DNA of 64,000 nucleotides, taken from the NCBI GenBank assembly GCA_041752395.1, contig JBGSWN010000024.1:8683-72682 (forward strand), read 5' to 3'. Below the pieces are notes generated by a model. That model made no database searches, had not been told where the DNA came from, and saw only the letters and a list, made by a program, of their open reading frames with translations. Below are positions 35,501 through 44,300 of this stretch, piece after piece. Source of the DNA: UBA6168 sp041752395 (lineage in GTDB: Bacteria > Bacteroidota > Bacteroidia > Chitinophagales > Saprospiraceae). Positions within the stretch are counted from its first letter, which is position 1; each line of letters starts with the position of its first letter. The position numbers and the translations under genes are program-made.

Positions 35501-38500
35501 CGCTGGTGCTTGGCCGAGTTGGCCGCCCACTACCACTGCCTCAGCGTTGGAAGGTGGAGAGGTACAACCGCCAGCCGAAGCTATAACGGTGTAGTTGCCT
35601 GTGTTGCTCGGTGTCACGCTCATGATGGTGAACGACGGCACTTGGCTCGTCCCGATTGGGTAGGCGCTGGTGCCGTTGTTGTAAAACCACTGATAGGTAG
35701 CATTGGATGAGATACCCGTTGCCGAGAGGCCGAGGATTTCGCCTTCGCAAAGTGCATCCTGTGAAACGATGAGACTCGGAGCTTGGTTGGCCACGTTGCT
35801 CACTTGCACATTCACCGCTGTTGACGGGTCGGATTCACAGTTTCCGTTCACCACTTTTACGGAGTAGCTACCTGTGTTCGTCTGGTTCACGTTCGTGAGC
35901 TGGAAGCTCGGTGCAGTGGTCGAAGTCAGCAGTGAATTGCCGAAGAACCACTGGTATTGGATGTTGGTGCCTGTTTGCGCAGCAGTGGTCAGCATGACGT
36001 CGTTGCCGTTGCAAGGCTGGGCATTGCTCACGTTCAAGGCGGGCGTAGTTGGTGCGGTTGTCACTGTCACAGCCGCCGTGGCAGGCTGCGATGGGCAATT
36101 ATAGCTGGTGAAAACGGTCAGGCTGTAATTGCCAGAATTGGCTGCTGTCAGGTTGTTCAGTGTCACGGGGAACGGGCCTTGCGGCGCAGCCGTACCACTG
36201 TAGCTGAAGCCGTTCGGGCCTGTCCAAGTGTAGCTCACCGTACCGGATAGCTGCACGTTGTTGTTGCCAGAGAGGTTGACAGATTCGCCTTCGCAAACAG
36301 TAATTGCTGTGGTCAAATTCGTAGGAATAGCCACAACAGTCCCCGAATGACAAGTGTATTCCTGCCAGTTGGGTATCCCGTTTGTGTTGCTGTCCGGGCA
36401 TGGCTGGCCGATGGGGCATTCGTTCATGTCGGTCAAGCCGTCGTCGTCGGAATCCAAGTCGTCAACATCTGGAGTTCCATCGCCATCCGTGTCGGGGCAA
36501 GGTGTCGTTGCACCACATTCGTAAGCATCAGGCAAGCCATCGTTGTCGCGATCAATGTCTCTGAAATCAGGTATGCCGTCGTTGTCGCCGTCTCTGCAAG
36601 GCCCATCAAACGGGCATTCGTCAATATCCACGAGGCTGTCATCGTCGGAGTCGAGGTCACGGAAGTCAGGCTCACCAAGCCCGTCCGTATTGGTTGGTGT
36701 AGAAGTCGGTGTCAAATTCGGTGCGCTGGCCTGCCCATTTACATTAACAGCAGGTGTGCCAGTGCCAAGGATTCCATCATGGTCTGGGTCGGGCATGCTG
36801 GCCTCGGTCACGTCCCAGATTCCATCGCCGTCTGTGTCAAGGTCACGATAGTCGGGCTGCACATCGTTGTCGGTATTGAGCGGAGCGGAAGTAGTGGAAA
36901 GCGGCGTACCGTTCAAGTCTGTAGTAGCTCGGCCAGTGAGGTCCACCGTTGGGTTGCCCGAACCGATGATGCCATCATTGTCTGGGTCAGGCCGGGTGGC
37001 TTCGGCCACGTCGTTGATGCCGTCGTTGTCGGAATCAAGGTCGCGGTAATCACGCACACCGTCGCCGTCCGTATCGGTCGGCTGCGAAGTTGGCGTGGAG
37101 TTCAGCACCATCGGAATTCCCTTGGTGTTGACTGTCGGGTTTCCGGCTCCGACCATGCCATTGTTGTCAGGGTCGAGGTTGCTTGCTTCGGCCACGTCGT
37201 TGATGCCGTCGTTGTCGGTATCGAGGTCGAGGTAGTCTGGTCGAAAGTCTCCATCCGTGTTCTTAGGTTTGGAGGTGGTAGCAAGGGCCTGACCATTTGC
37301 GCCAGCGGTTGCTTTTCCATTTGTGTCCACCACGGGAGCGCCTGTGCCGATGATGGCGTCGTTGTCACCATCAGGCGAGCCTCCTTCTTCCACATCGTGG
37401 ATTCCATCGTTGTCGGAATCGAGGTCGTGCCAGTTGCGAATGCCATCGCCATCTCGGTCGGGCGGCAGGGCAATTGGGTTGTTGGTTACCGCTGGGTCTA
37501 TCAAGGTAGATAGACCAGATGCACCTACCACAGCTGGGCTGATTGCACCACCACCAATACGGCCATCGTTGTTTGAATCAAAAGCACCGAGTCCAGCTTC
37601 GGAAACGTCGTTGATGCCGTCGTTGTCGGAATCAAGGTCATCGTGGTCAGGTACGCCATCGCCGTCCCATTCGATGCGGCTGTAGGTTTCCACTGCTGCA
37701 AAATCGTCTGGGTCAGAAGCGATGGGGTTGAAAAGTCCGTTGAGGCCAAATGCGGCGGGAGCGCCATCAATCCTGCCATCGCCGTTCGTATCGGGCTGGT
37801 TGTGGCCAGCTTCAAAGAGGTCGGAAATTCCGTCGTTGTCCGAATCGAGGTCAAGGTGGTCGGGGATGCCGTCACCGTCAATGTCGTAAACCGCGTTTAT
37901 TTTATCGCAAACACCATCGTTGTTGGCGTCAATGCAGTTGTTTGGCACATCTGGATCGTTGGCATCTTTGTAATTGAGCACCCCATCACCGTCCGCATCT
38001 TCACTCGGATCACGGCCGCCGGGCAGGCAAGCGAAGCCGCCCGTCGGGTTACAGAATTCCTTTTTATCGGGAATGCCGTCATTGTCATCGTCAATATCCA
38101 AGTTGTCTCGGACGCCGTCACCGTCGGTATCAGGGATGGCCACTACCATGCAATTATCCACGATGTCCACGGTGAAATGGCCGAAAGCTGCCCCACTGTA
38201 ATCAACAAAGGCCCAGTAGTCGAGTATCTTGTTGTCACCAAAATTATTTTGGTAAACAAAAGGTACATTCGTTGAAGTTAGCTGGCCATTGGTCGTCATT
38301 CCACTAGTCGGGCCTCCCACTTCGGTATGATTATAATAAAATTGGTCAAAAGAAGACGCCTTCACATTGCTCACCAATTTTATCAAAACACCGCCAAGGT
38401 TGTTTTCAATATCGGAAAGCAGGATATGCGTTTCCCCATCCCGCAATTCGAGCTTGTACCCAAACGTGAAATTGGAGTTGGCCATGAGCAGGTTGCCAAA

Positions 38501-39739
38501 TCCATCACGACCATCCCAGAAGATGGAGTCGTTTCCGATACCAATGTTTTTTACCAGTAACACATCCACCGAATCGGTGTAATCGCCATCGTTGTTTATG
38601 TCAAAAGACAAATAAGCAATGCCACCTTGGGTAGATGCAAAGTTCACATAGGCACCTTCACCCTCCTCAAGTGCGCTCAACAAGCAAGGGTTTCCAGTTG
38701 AGCTTTTAGCTTTTAGTTCAAAGTCTGAAAGTTGCGGCTCCGTGGACGATGGCATGTTGAACAGCCAAGTTGTGTGGGTATTGTTCCGATAAATATCCGT
38801 GACCAGCGCCGTGGACGGCATGGTCGGGTCGGGCACATTGAAGAAAATCTTGTTGTTGATGAGATGTTCCGCTGTATAATCCTCCGCCTGGGGCTCGTAA
38901 TAATAGTTTTGCCCAACCACCCAGGAAAGTGGGTCGCTGGAGCGGGAAACATCCATTCTCAAATGTGATTTGTAGCTGGGCGTGCCGGTATTGTCCACAA
39001 TGCCCCTTGTAACGGAGGTGATAGGGAAGCGATAGGGGTCAGTTTCCATGAATTTTACTTGGTAAAGAAACCCGCCAAACGTGAGAATAAAAAACTCCGG
39101 CGAGGTCATGTAGCCGTTCTGGCTGATGACCGAAACATACTCATTGGAGTAAACCCGCCCGGATTTCATCGAGCCGCCCGCATTGGCAGCGCCACCCGAA
39201 GAAACGGTAATGTCCCAAGCCGTGATGACGGTTGGGGTTGTCGGTTGATGAGCCGCCCGAGTCCAAGGTTCATTGTTGAGCAGGTTCTGGAAATTGGCCG
39301 CCTGGTAAACCGGGAAGCCTATATCCACCGTCCAGATGCCATTTTGTCCAGCAGGGACTGTGATGGTACCCGGCGTAAAGCCTGCACCACCCGTCGGGCC
39401 GTTTACTTCCTGCACGTTATCGAAGATGATGGCTGTGTTTCCGCCACCAGTGCCGTCAAAAGTGGCTGCCAGCACCCCATCCGGTCGGTAAACCTTGATG
39501 AATCCACCAGCAATGCCGACATGGCTTGCCCCAACATTGATAGTCTCGCCCGCTGCGGCGTACACCTTTAATTGTTGCTCGTTGCGGTTGTCGAGGAACA
39601 GGCGGTAGCCGTCGTAACTGACAAAGTCCTTCGAGCCTTCTGCCCAAACTGCCGTGGCCGAACAAACCACAACAGCCATTGCGAGCAGCTTTCTCGCTAT
39701 GGCCTTTCTGTTCATGAAATAATCAAACATGTGTTTCAT
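32516..39739 (-). CDS. Giant gliding-type adhesin with T9SS type B sorting domain
   Basis: 2407 residues. The N-terminus contains a signal peptide; MNRKAIARKLLAMAVVVCSATAVWA from the ATG at 39715 is the more compact start. A unique N-terminal region (about 30-525) is followed by about eleven thrombospondin type 3-like calcium repeats (about 530-1110; DGDGVRDNLDIDDDNDG, LDSDNDGINDVSEAG and so on), then about twelve Ig/PKD-like domains (about 1140-2190) with recurring LCEGETL, YQWFFDNG and NxGxYTV blocks. The end (about 2316-2407) is a type B (gliding motility-associated, CHU_C) sorting domain: FVPNTITPNGDGRNDHF, VRIFNRWGDKVFE, LPPGTYFYLIQL. It should be exported by the T9SS and displayed on the surface as a calcium-stabilised fibre, with the SprF-like and OmpA-like genes downstream. 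Confidence 0.93.
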   Translation of the reverse strand: MKHMFDYFMNRKAIARKLLAMAVVVCSATAVWAEGSKDFVSYDGYRLFLDNRNEQQLKVYAAAGETINVGASHVGIAGGFIKVYRPDGVLAATFDGTGGGNTAIIFDNVQEVNGPTGGAGFTPGTITVPAGQNGIWTVDIGFPVYQAANFQNLLNNEPWTRAAHQPTTPTVITAWDITVSSGGAANAGGSMKSGRVYSNEYVSVISQNGYMTSPEFFILTFGGFLYQVKFMETDPYRFPITSVTRGIVDNTGTPSYKSHLRMDVSRSSDPLSWVVGQNYYYEPQAEDYTAEHLINNKIFFNVPDPTMPSTALVTDIYRNNTHTTWLFNMPSSTEPQLSDFELKAKSSTGNPCLLSALEEGEGAYVNFASTQGGIAYLSFDINNDGDYTDSVDVLLVKNIGIGNDSIFWDGRDGFGNLLMANSNFTFGYKLELRDGETHILLSDIENNLGGVLIKLVSNVKASSFDQFYYNHTEVGGPTSGMTTNGQLTSTNVPFVYQNNFGDNKILDYWAFVDYSGAAFGHFTVDIVDNCMVVAIPDTDGDGVRDNLDIDDDNDGIPDKKEFCNPTGGFACLPGGRDPSEDADGDGVLNYKDANDPDVPNNCIDANNDGVCDKINAVYDIDGDGIPDHLDLDSDNDGISDLFEAGHNQPDTNGDGRIDGAPAAFGLNGLFNPIASDPDDFAAVETYSRIEWDGDGVPDHDDLDSDNDGINDVSEAGLGAFDSNNDGRIGGGAISPAVVGASGLSTLIDPAVTNNPIALPPDRDGDGIRNWHDLDSDNDGIHDVEEGGSPDGDNDAIIGTGAPVVDTNGKATAGANGQALATTSKPKNTDGDFRPDYLDLDTDNDGINDVAEASNLDPDNNGMVGAGNPTVNTKGIPMVLNSTPTSQPTDTDGDGVRDYRDLDSDNDGINDVAEATRPDPDNDGIIGSGNPTVDLTGRATTDLNGTPLSTTSAPLNTDNDVQPDYRDLDTDGDGIWDVTEASMPDPDHDGILGTGTPAVNVNGQASAPNLTPTSTPTNTDGLGEPDFRDLDSDDDSLVDIDECPFDGPCRDGDNDGIPDFRDIDRDNDGLPDAYECGATTPCPDTDGDGTPDVDDLDSDDDGLTDMNECPIGQPCPDSNTNGIPNWQEYTCHSGTVVAIPTNLTTAITVCEGESVNLSGNNNVQLSGTVSYTWTGPNGFSYSGTAAPQGPFPVTLNNLTAANSGNYSLTVFTSYNCPSQPATAAVTVTTAPTTPALNVSNAQPCNGNDVMLTTAAQTGTNIQYQWFFGNSLLTSTTAPSFQLTNVNQTNTGSYSVKVVNGNCESDPSTAVNVQVSNVANQAPSLIVSQDALCEGEILGLSATGISSNATYQWFYNNGTSAYPIGTSQVPSFTIMSVTPSNTGNYTVIASAGGCTSPPSNAEAVVVGGQLGQAPALAASNDTPCQGEQLQLNTTAYPGLDVTYQWMFNNGNGATTIATTLTPSFVIDNVSGSNTGTYLVVAGTTGCPPQSSNMESVAVNTMVAQAPAITVANAVLCQTQSIELSTASVGNGGKYYWYFNASPIEITNTPSLSIANATTANSGNYSVAVLVNGCTSPLSVAQQVTVGSVLAQTPALAANSGNLCQGETLQLTSTNISGATYEWFFNAGNGPVLLTTTQSPSFIISNTSTTNSGLYTVQASVSGCISQPSNSQNVVVLDQMGTAPTLSVSANVICEGETLNLSTTSLPGNNVQYEWFFNNGNGQVSLGTTAAPSLQLNNLSSNGSGIYSVVAGNGNCLTPASNGQSVNVTNNIGPALSLTVVDDVLCEGETLELNSSIFPSSNVSYNWFFNNGSTNLLLGTTNLPTFYVQNMAASNVGIYTVTASVGNCATQPSNAQDVNVTNSLNGVPTLTASAPQICEGETLTLNSSIFPGTGISYLWYFDNGTTTTLLATTNLPTFFVQNLTASNEGMYTVVVASGNCTTQPSNAQSVDVTNALSGTPTLAASSTQLCEGQTLTLNSSTFSGTNASYQWYFDNGNGPVLLATTNVPTYFVNNATAANAGDYTVVVASGNCSTQPSNVAQITVSNLTGMALQLGVSDATLCEGQSLTLNSSGAPLTNMQYQWFFDNGSGPVLLATTSIPTFFVSNATSANAGTYSVVANNGNCSTPASNLAVVSLVQAPPSLAVETSTDAASPACRGDLVQLNVTAVPGATYQWTGPQGFTANAANPVLPSATTGQAGEYMATLTISGCSFNAPPATVYVFTGIAAADDVFEVQFNNSLTDGDLISNDQTGNVQSWDLRIVEQPTNGSAKIVNGQLEYSPRENFFGQDALVYEICNTDCPDDCEQATVRFNVLGSNVNQPCFVPNTITPNGDGRNDHFTVPCLETTYTNNNVRIFNRWGDKVFEQDGYMNNWDSSYKGNLLPPGTYFYLIQLDKANSDEPMQGYFTITR

Positions 39740-40160
39740 TTTGAACTCGGTTAAGTGAATACATAGAAATCCTAATCGCCAACTTGCCCGTTCAGGGCCA
39801 GTGCGTTATCGTAGCTTAAAATTCTTGGCAAAAATTTCAGGAGGGAAAGCCCTGTCTGATTTTACAGCAGCAACGAGGCAGATGCAGTTTTCTCATGGTA
39901 AAAGGCTGCGCAAGTGCGGCAACGGCTGCTTTTTTTGTGTAGGAAGAAGGCAAATTTTACCATGCAGCTATCCAAAAAGGAGTACACCACGGGTAATTTT
40001 TATTTATCATACAAAAATTCATGCCAATATTTTTAATATGAACTGTTTTTACTGGAATTTTCGCAGCGGGAAAAAATTGTTGGTAAAATAGAAAGTCACT
40101 TTGTTTCGCCAAATACGCGCCGCCAACTTAGCTTTGCCCTTGATCAAAACCATCAACACC
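39740..40160. other. Intergenic region without a gene
   Basis: 420 bp between the divergent adhesin and tag genes. No convincing coding frame. TAGCTTTG at 40129-40136 is a possible -7 element for tag, 25 bp before its start. Confidence 0.55.
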
Positions 40161-40724
40161 ATGCAAGACCTCGCCCGCTGCCCTTGGTGCCACGGCCACG
40201 ACATTTACATCATCTACCACGACACCGAGTGGGGCATCCCCTGCCACAACGATCAACAGCTCTTCGAAATGCTCTGCCTCGAAGGCGCACAGGCTGGCCT
40301 CAGTTGGATTACCATTTTGAAAAAAAGGGAAAATTATCGCCTCGCCTTCGACCATTTCGATGCGGAGAAAATGGTGAAATATGATGAGGCAAAACGGGAG
40401 CAATTGATCAACGACCCCGGCATTGTGCGCAACCGACTGAAGGTGAACGCCTTCATTGAAAATGCAAAAGCTTACTTGAAAATCAGAAAAGAATTCGGCA
40501 GCTTCGACCAGTACATCTGGCAGTTCGTGGAACACCAGCCTATCGTGAACAATTGGCAAAAACTGAGCGACTGCCCTGCTAAAACTCAGCAGAGCGACGC
40601 CATGTCAAAGGATTTGAAGAAAAGGGGATTCAAGTTCGTCGGCAGCACGATTTGCTATGCGTTCATGCAGGCGACGGGGATGGTGGATGACCATTTGGTG
40701 GGGTGCTGGAAGCGGAAAGGTTAG
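40161..40724 (+). CDS. tag: DNA-3-methyladenine glycosylase I
   Basis: 187 residues from the ATG at 40161 (MQDLARCPWC), the same length as E. coli Tag. It removes 3-methyladenine from alkylated DNA by base excision. Seen: the N-terminal zinc ligands RCPWC, YHDTEWGIPCHND, the helix EGAQAGLSWITILKKRENYR with the catalytic-pocket Glu and Trp, GIVRNRLKVNAFIENA, KRGFKFVGSTICYAFMQA and the C-terminal zinc ligands in DDHLVGCW (the zinc snap). Its last codon overlaps the convergent Uma2 gene by 4 bp. Confidence 0.95.
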   Translation: MQDLARCPWCHGHDIYIIYHDTEWGIPCHNDQQLFEMLCLEGAQAGLSWITILKKRENYRLAFDHFDAEKMVKYDEAKREQLINDPGIVRNRLKVNAFIENAKAYLKIRKEFGSFDQYIWQFVEHQPIVNNWQKLSDCPAKTQQSDAMSKDLKKRGFKFVGSTICYAFMQATGMVDDHLVGCWKRKG

Positions 40725-41305
40725 GCAAATAATTCCTCGGCCTTCATCTCAAAATCAGCCAGTGCGGGCGCACCGCTGCATATCGTTTTGCCCATGCAAA
40801 TCGTAATCTTTTCGGGCGAAGTGTAAACGTCCACTTTCTGAGCATGCGGGAAAATATGCCAAACGACCTTCACCCCAGCCTTGAAGTATTCCATCAATTT
40901 TGCATTCACATCCTCTGCCCTATCTGTTGGTGAAATTACCTCACACACCCACGGCGCCACTTGGTTTTCACCAGCCCACATTTTTGGAAGTTGTTCCGAA
41001 TTATAGAAGGCTATGTCCGGCCTCCTGAGTTGCTCAGGCGAAGTGTCCATATCGGTTTCCATGACCAGCCTACCTCCATTTTTGTAAGCTTTTGTTTTTA
41101 AAAACAAGTCAAGAAGCAAAATGAAAAACTTGGATTGTCGCTGGTTCATCGTTTCGGTTTTTTCGATTAAGCCCTGATTAAACTCATATTTGTAACCGTC
41201 CTCCTTGTTGGAATAGTGGCGGAGAAAGTGTTGCTTCGTAATCCGCTTCGGCTCACGTTTTCCCTGTCTTGTTTTTGGTAGTGCTATCGCTGCGGCTGTT
41301 GACAT
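40721..41305 (-). CDS. Uma2 family endonuclease-fold protein
   Basis: 194 residues. It has the Uma2 (DUF820) layout: YKYEFNQGLIEKTE at the start, a strand with METDMDTSPEQLRRPDIAFY (the PD catalytic Asp), and APWVCEVISPTDRAEDVNAKLMEYFKAGVKVVWHIFP (Glu strand, then the nuclease helix). The PD-(D/E)XK fold is inferred from family membership; the function in the cell is unknown. It is only weakly similar to the other two copies in the window, so they are not recent duplicates. It overlaps the tag gene tail to tail. Confidence 0.82.
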   Translation of the reverse strand: MSTAAAIALPKTRQGKREPKRITKQHFLRHYSNKEDGYKYEFNQGLIEKTETMNQRQSKFFILLLDLFLKTKAYKNGGRLVMETDMDTSPEQLRRPDIAFYNSEQLPKMWAGENQVAPWVCEVISPTDRAEDVNAKLMEYFKAGVKVVWHIFPHAQKVDVYTSPEKITICMGKTICSGAPALADFEMKAEELFA

Positions 41306-41359
41306 ATCTTAATCTTTTGTTTTGGCAAAAATAAGGTATTAAACCCTAAAAACCAACAA

Positions 41360-41392
41360 GCCCAGTTAGCGCTCAGCGCGCTAACTGGGCTT
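41360..41392 (-). terminator. Terminator of the sugar dehydrogenase gene
   Basis: gcccagttagcgc pairs with gcgctaactgggc around a 5-bp loop; on the minus strand it is followed by ttgttggttttt. It lies just after the minus-strand stop codon at 41398. Confidence 0.8.
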
Positions 41393-41397
41393 CAAAA

Positions 41398-44300
41398 TCA
41401 CAATTTCCCAATCATCAACGGCAGTGCCTTCGCCCGCCGTCCTTCTGCCTGAATCCAAACCACATACCACCCCTCGGGCATGCCCGTCAGGTCAATTCGC
41501 ACAGGCTCCAGCGGCGCTGAATCCACCTCCATTTCCTTCACCAGCCGACCCATCCTATCCACCAGCAGCAGCCGGACGATGCGGCCTTCTACGGCTCGCA
41601 GGTTCACGTCCACGTACTCGTTGGCGGGGTTCGGGAAGAGCTTGTATTCATCGAGGTCATCCCAAAACTCCAGCATCTGCACATTGGAGAAGGCAACCGA
41701 GCCATTTTTGCGAAGCTGAACAATCCGGTAAAAATTCCACCCCGGCAATGGCCGCAGGTCAGTGTGATTGTAGGTCATAAAATTATCAGACCACTCTTGA
41801 TTTTCTTGCTCCGCAATGGGTGTCCAGACAAAACCATCTGCCGAGCGCTCCACGCCGTACTGAACGGCATGCTCGCCACTGTTCGTGCTCCACCGCAGTT
41901 TTGCAGTAGCACCATCTTGTTTCACAAAAAGGGAAAACACCTCGCCCGGCGCTCCAATTACTGGGCTTGGCGGCGGGTTTAGCGTCCAAAGTGCCTCGTC
42001 ATCCTCTACAGGTGTACCCGATGTGTTGTTTCCGGGGGTGCTGTCCACGTCGGCGGGGCTGGCCGTTTTTACCTGCACGAAATAGGGCAAAGCGGTTGTA
42101 TTTTGCAGACAAAACAGCTTTATCGTCATGATTTTGCTCGTTCCAGCCGCCAAGCTGCCCACTGTCCACTCCTGCGTGAACAAATCGTAACTCGTCCCAG
42201 CCGCTGGTGTGTTCATGGTGTGGGCAAGTCCTTGCGGGATTGGCACCGCCAATTTCACCCCGCTGGCCGCCGCCGTCCCGTTGTTTGTCACAGTGATGGT
42301 GAAGGTTAAATCGTTCCAAATCAGCAAATTAGGACTGCTCGCCGTCAGCGAGACTTCGAGGTCGGGGGCGCTGCCGCCGGGCGCTGTCACGCCAAAACTA
42401 CGGGTCACATCGGCAGCAGGGTTGTACTGCGCATTGCCCGCTTGGCTGGCCTTGATGCTCACCGTACCCGTCGCTCCCGTCAAAGTCACGGTGTTTCCTG
42501 ATAAAGTCGCTGGCCCGCTCACCAAGGTGAACGTCACTGGCAAGCCGCTCGATGCTGTGGCACTGATGGTGAATGGCGGACTAGTCGTCGTTTTGTTCGC
42601 CAAACTGTTGAAGGTGATGGTCTGGTTCAGCAGCCCCGGTGCGCTCACCGTGAAACTCCGCTCGACCGGGGTTGCGGCATTCCAATTGGCGTTGCCAGCT
42701 TGCGTAGCCCGCACGGTCACCGTGCCTGTCGTACCACCAAGGGTAATGGTGTTCCCTGAAATCGTCGCCGGGCCGCTCACGATGCTGAAGCTGACGGGCA
42801 GCCCGCTCGTTGCGCTAGCGGAAATGGCGAATGGCGCATCGGTCGTCACTTTGTTCGGGATTGCAGTGAACGTAATCGTCTGATTCTGAGGGCCTGCGCC
42901 CGGCGCTCCAGCAGTGAAGGCGGCCTCGTCGTCCTCGTTCGGGGTGGGTGCAGTGCCGTTGCCGGGAGTGCTGTCGTTGTCGCTCGGCGTAGCGGTGCTC
43001 ACTTGGGCGTAGGCGGTAAGCGGCGCATTTTGCAAAATGAAAAAGTTGCAGGTGATGGTGGCCGTTTCGCCGGGGTTCATCGTGCCGACCGTCCAAACCT
43101 GGTCGGTGAAAAGCCCGAAGCTGCCCTTCGAAACCACCACCTCATTTCCACCCACATAAACGACACTTGAAGGTTTCGGGAAAGCCACTGTCACGCCGCT
43201 GGCCGCTGCTGTTCCCGCATTCGTGAGGGTTGCAGTGAAACCGATATTCCCCCACTGCGTCACGTTTTGCGCCGTGGAAGTCATGGTCAGTTCGAGGTCA
43301 ACGCCACTGCCGCCGCCGGGCAGGCTGACGGTGAAAGTCCGGTCAACATTCGGGGCGGGGTTGTAGCTGCTGTTGCCTGCTTGCGAAGCACGAATCGTTA
43401 CCGTCCCGGGCTGTCCCGTCAAGGTGACCGTCGCACCGCTGAGCGTGGCCGGGCCGCTGATGAGCGTGAAGGTGACGGGCAAATTGCTCGACGCCGTCGC
43501 CGAAATCGTGAACGGCACATCGGTCGTCAGTTTGTTCCCAATATTGTTAAAAAGAATCGTCTGATTTTGCAGTCCCGGCTGCCCCACGGTAAAGCTCCGG
43601 TCAACGGGCGAGGCGGCGTTCCAACTGCTGTTGCCAGCTTGCGAAGCACGAACCACCACCGTCCCGGTCGTGCCGCCGAGCGTGACCGTATTGCCACTGA
43701 CCGTGGCGGGGCCGCTCACGATTTGGTAGCTCACAGGCAATCCACTCGTCGCTGTAGCGCTGAGGGTAAATGGTGCATCGGTGGTCACCTTGTTTGCTAT
43801 CGTCGGGAACGTAATCGTTTGATTTTGAGGACCTTGGCCAGCGCCAAGTACTGTTTTAGCCACCTCATCGTCCTCGTTGGCGATGCCGGGTGTACCGTTT
43901 GCGGGTGAAGAATCGGGGTCGGGTTGGTCGCAGGCACTTACCTCTGCCCAGCCTGTGAAGGGCGGTGCGGCGAGCAGGTACCAGCCCACCGTCAGCGAGG
44001 CGGAGGCACCGCCAGCGAGATTGCCCACGTACCAGACTTTGGTGCCAAAATTATCGAATGTGCCTTGCGTGACCGTCCACTCCTGACCGCCGACGTACAC
44101 CGTGTTGGCCGGCAGCGGAGCGAAAACCCGCACGTTGGTTGCCGTCGTCGAACTGTTGTTGGTGACGGTGAACGTGTAAAAAATCGAGTTGTAGATGCTG
44201 GCCGTGCTTGGGTTCGTGGTGGCGCTGAGCGAGAGGTCAACGCTGCCTCCCCCACCCGACTGGGTGACGGTGAAGCTGCGGTCCACGGGTGTGGCCGATG

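Noticed and set aside
36347..37513. Long open frame of about 388 codons on the plus strand
   Set aside because: It is antisense to the calcium-repeat part of the adhesin; the repetitive GAT/GAC codons keep the opposite strand open. No start signal or family features.
39801..40091. Open frame of about 96 codons between the adhesin and tag
   Set aside because: Basic, Cys- and Phe-rich composition, no recognisable domain, overlaps probable promoter DNA.
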